In this document: in pieces, positions 59,634 through 64,000 of the stretch
Layout of the letters: each line of letters begins with the position of its first letter
Position numbering within the stretch: position 1 is the stretch's first letter
From: JAJISG01 sp964347325
GTDB lineage: Archaea; Thermoplasmatota; Thermoplasmata; RBG-16-68-12; JAJISG01
Direction of reading: 5' to 3'
DNA: 64,000 nucleotides
NCBI GenBank assembly: GCA_964347325.1
Contig: CAYFYA010000002.1
Span: 62,001-126,000 of the forward strand
The notes under the pieces: model-generated
The model's database searches: none
Told to the model about the DNA's origin: nothing
The model's input: only the letters and a program-made list of their open reading frames with translations
Program-made: the position numbers and the translations under genes

Positions 59634-60692
59634 ATGGTGGAGTCAGTGATTGAGATAGTTCCCTTCGACGCGCTGAGCGCGACCCGGGAGGAGTGGACTA
59701 GGTATCATGAGTTCCGGCGCCTGAGGCATGAAGAGACGAGCCCAGAAGATCCCGTCATGACCGACGACGTCGCGGAAGAACTACTCAGACGTCCGATCGA
59801 GCAATCGAAGGTCAAGCGCTTCGCCGTTCTTGTTTCAGGCAGGCCCGAGACGATCATTGGGAGGCTCGTGTTCGAAATGTTCAGAGAGGGCGCCCCTTCT
59901 TACGAATCCAACAAACACCTCGCGCAGGTCGACATAGCGCTTCTGACGCCCTATAGGCGCCAAGGATTCGGCAAGGAGCTGCTCGCAAAAGCCGTTGAGC
60001 AGGCTAAGGAGACCGGCAAGACCCTCATCGTCGGTGGTTCGGACGAGGGGGATGGAAAGGCCTTCATGAAGGCCATCGGAGCAGAGGTCGCCCTCCAAAG
60101 CAGGGAGAACCGACTCCACCTAGATCGACTCGATTGGGACATGGTGGAGGAGTGGGCTGAAGGTGGGAGGGAGCGGAATCCTGAGTGCGACCTCCTCCTA
60201 TTCACGGGTCGGATGGAGGAGAGTCTCGTCGAGGAGTACTGCAGGGTTCTAACGGAGACCCTCAACCAGCAGCCCTTTGATGACCTGCAGATCGGTGACA
60301 TCGTAATCACACCCGAGACCAATCGCGAGCTGGAGGATAGGACTGCGAGCGTAGGTGGGACGTGGCTCCGCTATCTGACCCGTGAGCCCGACGGCCGCAT
60401 CTCGGGTCTGACGGAGATGCAGTATCAGCCGGAGCAGGAGACGATAATCAACCAGGGCATGACGGGCGTGAAGGAGGAGTATCGAGGTAGGGGGCTCGGG
60501 AAGTGGCTCAAGGCGGCCATGCTTCTGAAGCTCAGGGAGGAGTTCCCCCAGGTGAAGGTGGTGTCCACCAGGAACGCTTCATCCAATGCCGCGATGCTCT
60601 CAATCAACGACAGGCTGGGTTCCAGGTCCCACAAGGAAGGGACCGTGGGACAGATCACCGTTGAAGCCCTGGAGGCCTATCTGAGTCGATAG
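59634..60692 (+). CDS. Double GNAT-domain acetyltransferase
   Basis: 352 residues with two GCN5-related N-acetyltransferase domains. Domain 1 (about 1-165) has the acetyl-CoA loop YRRQGFGKELLAKAVEQAKE; domain 2 (about 185-350) has EEYRGRGLGKWLKAAMLLKL and a C-terminal NASSNAAMLSINDRLG. Both pyrophosphate loops look intact, so both halves may bind acetyl-CoA. The layout resembles mycothiol synthase-like and other tandem GNAT proteins; substrate unknown. The ATG at 59634 is preferred over a GTG three codons earlier. Confidence 0.9.
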   Translation: MVESVIEIVPFDALSATREEWTRYHEFRRLRHEETSPEDPVMTDDVAEELLRRPIEQSKVKRFAVLVSGRPETIIGRLVFEMFREGAPSYESNKHLAQVDIALLTPYRRQGFGKELLAKAVEQAKETGKTLIVGGSDEGDGKAFMKAIGAEVALQSRENRLHLDRLDWDMVEEWAEGGRERNPECDLLLFTGRMEESLVEEYCRVLTETLNQQPFDDLQIGDIVITPETNRELEDRTASVGGTWLRYLTREPDGRISGLTEMQYQPEQETIINQGMTGVKEEYRGRGLGKWLKAAMLLKLREEFPQVKVVSTRNASSNAAMLSINDRLGSRSHKEGTVGQITVEALEAYLSR

Positions 60693-60714
60693 CGGGCGGC
60701 TCTGGCTCCGGGGC

Positions 60715-61110
60715 TCAATCCTTGAGAAATACCTCCACGAGAGGGCTTCCCGCGACCCAGGCATCGAGGCGCCACGCTCCTCGCATCCTCTGCAGTAACG
60801 CCGAGAGAATCCGTCTTCTGCTATCCTTGTCTGTGATGGGCACTGCACTTGCTGGAAGGTCAGCACGGGTCCCGCCTTTCATGTGAAAGGTGAATTCAGG
60901 GTTCTCGAGGAGATTGGCGTACCAGTCTCTTCGTCCGGGCGTCCCCGTGATGTAGATATGATCCTCCAGTTTGTGGAACCATATCTCAATCCTCCTGGGT
61001 GTCCCAGTCTTCCGACCGGTCGTCGTGATGTCGATAGTCCTATCCCTCTCCAGGGCCAGCTTTACTCTCTCGTCCACCGTCCCAGACCCTCCAATGGGCA
61101 TTCGCGCCAC
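60715..61110 (-). CDS. Ddn/DUF385-like flavin or F420-dependent oxidoreductase
   Basis: 131 residues of the split-barrel fold. The IDITTTGRKTGTPRRIEIWFHKLEDHIYITGTPGRRDWYANLLENPEFTFHMK pattern is read as the nitroreductase/Ddn family that binds F420 or flavin; TTGRKTG is the cofactor-binding loop. C-terminal helix with LQRMRGAWRLDAW. The ATG at 61110 is likely. Convergent with the GNAT gene, 22 bases apart. Confidence 0.85.
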   Translation of the reverse strand: MARMPIGGSGTVDERVKLALERDRTIDITTTGRKTGTPRRIEIWFHKLEDHIYITGTPGRRDWYANLLENPEFTFHMKGGTRADLPASAVPITDKDSRRRILSALLQRMRGAWRLDAWVAGSPLVEVFLKD

Positions 61111-61241
61111 GGCTAGTTGTGCAGGACCTTGAGTGCGTGATCGAACCAGGCTTGCCCAATGTCCCTGCTCCTAAGGGCTCCTTCCTTCACAGCGAGTCTA
61201 CCACGCCAGGTTACTTAAACGTGCGAAGGGGAAGGACATAG

Positions 61242-62072
61242 CTAGGGCTTGCCCGTCGGGTCCCACCCTGTGGCTAGGCTCTTGTCGAGGGCATCCAAAG
61301 CTTCCATGTAATCCACAGAGAGTTCGAAGTCGAAGACGCTAGCGTTCTCACGGATGCGCTCTGCATTGGAGGACTTCGGTATCTCGATGAAGCCGTGCTG
61401 GAGCCCCCATCGAATGAGTATCTGGGCTGGGGTCCTGCCGTAGGAACTTGCGACCTCGCCCAGTCGCCGGTTGTTTAGCATGCGTCCCTTCGCAAGAGGG
61501 CTGTATGCCTCCACCAGGACGCCCTTCTGGCGGCAGAGTTCCACGGTGGCCCTTCGCGAGAGGTAGTTCCAAGGGTGCAGCTCGATCTGGTTGACCGCCG
61601 GCACCACCTCCGAATTCTCAAAGAGTTCCTCCAGGTGGTGAACCATGTAGTTAGATACACCGATGGATCGGCACCTGCCGTCCTCTAGAATGGTCTCCAG
61701 TGCACGCCATGTGTCCAGACGCTTTCTCTCCACGGGCCAATGGATGAGGTAGAGGTCGATGTAGTCGAGGTTGAGGCTCTGGAGGCTTTGGTCGAAGGCC
61801 CGCAGGGCCGGCTCGTAGCCGTGGTCGCTATTCCAAACTTTCGTCGTGACGAAGACCTCACTTCGGGGGACCGAGCCCTCGCGAATCACCCTCCCCAGCG
61901 ACCTTTCATTTCCGTAGAGTGACGCGCTATCGAAGAGTCTGTACCCAAAGCTAAGGGCGTGTCGGACGGCGGTCTCAGCCTCAGGACCATCCTGCAGCCT
62001 ATACATGCCAAGACCAAAGGCCGGTATGTCGAGGCCGTTGTTCATCCGGTACATGGGGATGGGCGGTACCAT
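61242..62072 (-). CDS. Aldo/keto reductase
   Basis: 276-residue NADP-dependent TIM barrel. The catalytic tetrad is intact: Asp (LFDSASLYGNE), Tyr in the same block, Lys (VTTKVWNSD) and His (YLIHWPVE). NADP-binding IPKSSNAERIREN lies near 240. Close to archaeal and bacterial 2,5-diketo-gluconate/methylglyoxal reductase-type AKRs; substrate unknown. ATG 62072 is selected because GCTTAAGAGG lies 28 bases upstream; a GTG three codons earlier would not fit the leaderless spacing. Confidence 0.94.
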   Translation of the reverse strand: MVPPIPMYRMNNGLDIPAFGLGMYRLQDGPEAETAVRHALSFGYRLFDSASLYGNERSLGRVIREGSVPRSEVFVTTKVWNSDHGYEPALRAFDQSLQSLNLDYIDLYLIHWPVERKRLDTWRALETILEDGRCRSIGVSNYMVHHLEELFENSEVVPAVNQIELHPWNYLSRRATVELCRQKGVLVEAYSPLAKGRMLNNRRLGEVASSYGRTPAQILIRWGLQHGFIEIPKSSNAERIRENASVFDFELSVDYMEALDALDKSLATGWDPTGKP

Positions 62073-62095
62073 CGTGCTCACGTACGACGTGGGGC

Positions 62096-62105
62096 CTCTT
62101 AAGCT
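62096..62105 (-). promoter_or_regulatory. TATA box for the aldo/keto reductase
   Basis: GCTTAAGAGG on the minus strand centred 28 bases before ATG 62072; leaderless spacing. Confidence 0.5.
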
Positions 62106-62180
62106 CCAAGCCTATGAGGCTCCCCCCGCGGGTCACGTTGGTGTTATCGAATTTGATAGTTTCGAGAGAATTTAAATCCT

Positions 62181-62762
62181 ATGGGCGTATTCGGCGTCGG
62201 GGAGGAGGGCAGCCTGAGGCATCACCGAGTTCTCTTGACGATCGCGGCCCTAGTGGCAGTGTTCGGCGCCGCCCTACTCTACTCATCGTTGGACCCGCGA
62301 CCTGTGACCGTGAGGGGGAGCGAGACTTTCCAGATCCCCGACGGTGATGGGTGGCACTCCTTCTTCGAGCTCGAGATGCTGGAGGGAGGTGTGGTTTCGG
62401 TAGACTATGCCGAGTCCGGGGATGGATCCGTCGATGTGTTTCTCTTCAGAGAGGGGGACTATGGCCTGTATGAAGCCACAGGGCTCCTCCTTCCACCACT
62501 CGGAAGCATGAGCGGATCCTCTGGTGCGTTCAGCGTCAACATTACTGGCGATGGGACGTACTACCTCGTTTTCACACACGGGAGCGGTTTCGAGTCCGTC
62601 ATCCAAGAGGTGGAAGTCAGCTACATCTTCGCAGGCCTCCGGCCGGAGGGCCCCGATGTCGTCATAGCTCGGGCAGGCTTTGTATTGGTGATCGTTGCCG
62701 CCACCCTCGGTAATCTAGGCGGCTACCTATTCTTCAGGTCGAGATCGGGCAGCCGGGCGTGA
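62181..62762 (+). CDS. Membrane protein with exported beta domain
   Basis: 193 residues. A transmembrane helix at about 16-36, an exported domain (about 40-155) of beta strands with EGGVVSVDYAESGDGSVDVFLF and FSVNITGDGTYYLVFTH, then a second helix (about 160-182) and a short basic tail. The domain pattern recalls pre-peptidase C-terminal or emp24-like beta sandwiches that occur in archaeal surface proteins. Function unknown. An AATTTGATA box (62154) is 27 bases upstream of the ATG; ATTTAAAT at 62170-62177 is too close. Confidence 0.75.
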   Translation: MGVFGVGEEGSLRHHRVLLTIAALVAVFGAALLYSSLDPRPVTVRGSETFQIPDGDGWHSFFELEMLEGGVVSVDYAESGDGSVDVFLFREGDYGLYEATGLLLPPLGSMSGSSGAFSVNITGDGTYYLVFTHGSGFESVIQEVEVSYIFAGLRPEGPDVVIARAGFVLVIVAATLGNLGGYLFFRSRSGSRA

Positions 62763-62876
62763 CCAAGTTACTCCGGAGAGCCCGGTTGGCGACACGTCCA
62801 TGTGTTGATTCGAGTTGCGCTTGAGGGCGGTGGCTGCCTGGCCCAAGTCCTCCGATCCACGGGGGTAGACCGAATC

Positions 62877-62885
62877 GCTTAAGTA
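62877..62885 (+). promoter_or_regulatory. TATA-like box for the 62910 gene
   Basis: GCTTAAGTA centred 29 bases before ATG 62910. Confidence 0.5.
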
Positions 62886-62909
62886 CCGTTCTCAGACCTT
62901 ACACCGGCC

Positions 62910-63482
62910 ATGGCCATCTTGGAGCCTCTTGCCTCTCTCATCATCTCAATCCTCTTCATCGTGGTTGGCCTCATCGTCGCCTACGCCGGAGGAGTCCTCG
63001 TCAGGAGCATCTTCGCCATTGCCGGTGCCATCGTCGGCGGCTCCCTGGGGTATGCAGGGGGGACCCTACTCGGGGACTTCACCATGTCAATCATCCTGGC
63101 CATTGTCGGAGCCATCCTCCTGGCTGCCCTCTTCACCTTCCTTGTCAGGCTGGGCCTCGCCCTGGTCGTGGGTGTGCTGCCGGCCTGGGGGGTGTACATC
63201 TACCTTGGAGGCACGACAGGCGGCTTGCCCGAGTTTCAGGCCACCGCTACGATCGCCGCAATCGTGGTCTTCATCGTTGCTGCAGTCATCGCCTACGCTC
63301 TCTACAAACCGCTGCTGGGTATGGTTACTGCTCTCTTTGGCGGCCTACTGGTCGGAGTTAGCGTGAACTCCATTCTGCTCAATCCAGCGGGACTGGATTC
63401 CACGATCTCTGCCATCGTGGCCATAGTAGTAGGCGCAGCGGTCTTCATTGGCGGAGCCATCAGACAGTCTCGGGCGAGCTGA
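62910..63482 (+). CDS. Polytopic membrane protein, DUF4203-like
   Basis: 190 residues, almost all hydrophobic, about seven helices rich in Ala, Gly, Val and Ile, with a repeated pattern of helix-Gly-rich-helix. Resembles the TMEM198/DUF4203-type membrane proteins, but without alignment I treat this as tentative. No catalytic or substrate motif. Single gene with its own TATA-like box. Confidence 0.75.
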   Translation: MAILEPLASLIISILFIVVGLIVAYAGGVLVRSIFAIAGAIVGGSLGYAGGTLLGDFTMSIILAIVGAILLAALFTFLVRLGLALVVGVLPAWGVYIYLGGTTGGLPEFQATATIAAIVVFIVAAVIAYALYKPLLGMVTALFGGLLVGVSVNSILLNPAGLDSTISAIVAIVVGAAVFIGGAIRQSRAS

Positions 63483-63529
63483 GGTGCGAGGGAGATCAGA
63501 GGCGAGGTTGGGACTGCATAGCTAGGAGG

Positions 63530-63538
63530 GGTTAAGAC
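63530..63538 (+). promoter_or_regulatory. TATA-like box for the TfoX-N gene
   Basis: GGTTAAGAC centred 26 bases before ATG 63560; leaderless spacing. Confidence 0.5.
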
Positions 63539-63559
63539 TCCGGCCGCCTTTGCGACTCC

Positions 63560-63886
63560 ATGGTGTACGATGAAGTCTTGGCCGATCGCGTCCGCAGTGA
63601 GCTGTCCGGACTTGAGGGCCTGACCGAGAGGAAGATGTTCGGAGGGATAGCCTCCATGCTCGACGGAAAGATGGCTGTTGGCGTCATCAAGGACGATCTC
63701 GTCGTTCGGGTCGGACGGGAGCGCCACGAGGAGGTGCTGGCTCAGCCTCACGTACGCGAGATGGACTTTACGGGGCATTCCATACGCGGATTCGTTTACG
63801 TTGGTCCCGAGGGCTCCAGGACGGACGGAGATCTGGCAACCTGGGTTAGCCAGGCGGTCGAGTTTGTCAAGACCCTTGAGGATTAG
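63560..63886 (+). CDS. TfoX N-terminal domain protein
   Basis: 108 residues. LTERKMFGGIASMLDGKMAVGVIKDDLVVRVGRERHEEVL matches the TfoX/Sxy N-terminal domain (KMFGG and L-V-x-R-V-G blocks), with REMDFTGHSIRGFVYVGPEG next. In bacteria TfoX controls competence; stand-alone N-terminal domains are widespread and unassigned, and no competence role should be assumed here. ATG supported by a TATA-like box 26 bases upstream. Confidence 0.9.
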   Translation: MVYDEVLADRVRSELSGLEGLTERKMFGGIASMLDGKMAVGVIKDDLVVRVGRERHEEVLAQPHVREMDFTGHSIRGFVYVGPEGSRTDGDLATWVSQAVEFVKTLED

Positions 63887-63922
63887 TTGTTAACTGGGAG
63901 CGGTCCTCTCGGAGGGCCAAAG

Positions 63923-64000
63923 ATGGAGTCTGGCGACGAGTCAAGGGAAACCTTACGGCCCGACTACCGCGACCGAGAGGAGTCGGCCAAAGAGCAAGAA
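63923..64000 (+). CDS. Start of an unidentified gene (cut by window end)
   Basis: ATG at 63923 opens a frame that runs to the window edge (26 codons). The visible part is highly charged and polar. A GTTGTTAAC box lies about 31 bases upstream. Too short to identify. Confidence 0.4.
   Translation, partial: MESGDESRETLRPDYRDREESAKEQE

Noticed and set aside
1..64000. CRISPR array, insertion sequence, integrase, toxin-antitoxin or restriction system
   Set aside because: No regularly spaced repeats, transposase, integrase or nuclease gene was found; the few inverted repeats are short and single.
1..64000. tRNA or rRNA genes in the intergenic gaps
   Set aside because: No T-loop (GTTCRA) plus acceptor-stem pattern was found by eye; a tRNA scan could still reveal one.

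Overview
This 64 kb window is archaeal and dense with genes. It carries archaeal-type RNA polymerase genes (B, A', A'', K), ribosomal protein L30e, NusA-like KH protein, aRF1, the AAA ATPases PAN and VAT/CDC48, a thermosome subunit, aMBF1, archaeal UMP kinase, mevalonate kinase, a RIO kinase and a zinc-containing ferredoxin. The unsplit-looking B gene, the zinc ferredoxin, high G+C and the overall gene content best fit an uncultured lineage of Thermoplasmata (Candidatus Thermoplasmatota). That placement is an inference from gene content; no rRNA or tRNA gene was seen in the window.

Layout. 1-8 kb: RNA polymerase/translation operon (rpoB 3' part, rpoA1, rpoA2, rpl30e, nusA-like) running straight into ksgA, a coiled-coil protein and a sugar nucleotidyltransferase; the usual rps12-rps7-EF2 genes do not follow nusA. 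10-25 kb: hutI, mevalonate kinase, a NAD-kinase-like protein fused to a winged helix, an MFS transporter, two MDR dehydrogenases, a CDC48-Hsp20 operon, an LsrF-like aldolase, an M20 peptidase, a RIO1-like kinase and the thermosome. 25-31 kb: ferredoxin, rpoK, a zinc-ribbon/TPR protein with a degenerate RecA-like domain, a DUF2240 protein, aMBF1 and PAN. 31-39 kb: membrane-anchored FKBP, glycosyltransferase and thiDN, ThpR and UMP kinase, aRF1 and ArgS. 39-50 kb: a 1000-residue PKD surface protein, small unknown genes, two M29-like proteins without recognisable metal ligands, a ferritin-like protein, an ABC exporter, a trypsin-fold protease and a gene broken by two in-frame TAG codons. 50-64 kb: aconitase, an M3 peptidase and a set of small membrane proteins and single-gene enzymes (DM13, EamA, DUF998, hotdog thioesterase, double GNAT, Ddn-like flavin/F420 protein, aldo/keto reductase, TfoX-N).

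Expression signals are unusually easy to read. Many genes have a TATA-like box about 24-29 nt before the start codon and no Shine-Dalgarno, so they are probably leaderless. A second group (CDC48, thermosome, PAN, PKD protein, aconitase) has a TATA box, a leader of about 15-65 nt and a good GGAGGTGATC-type ribosome site. Genes are packed tightly, with many ATGA-type overlaps in operons and CTAG stop-to-stop overlaps between convergent genes.

No defence island, CRISPR array, insertion sequence or integrated element was seen. The most unusual signals are lineage-type additions to RNA polymerase (a zinc-ribbon insertion in B, a helical plus lysine-rich extension on A''), paralogous M29-fold proteins that have lost the metal site, a NAD-kinase-like protein with an altered GGDG motif and a DNA-binding-like tail, a degenerate RecA/zinc/TPR fusion, a perfect palindrome at the thiDN promoter, and the amber-interrupted gene.
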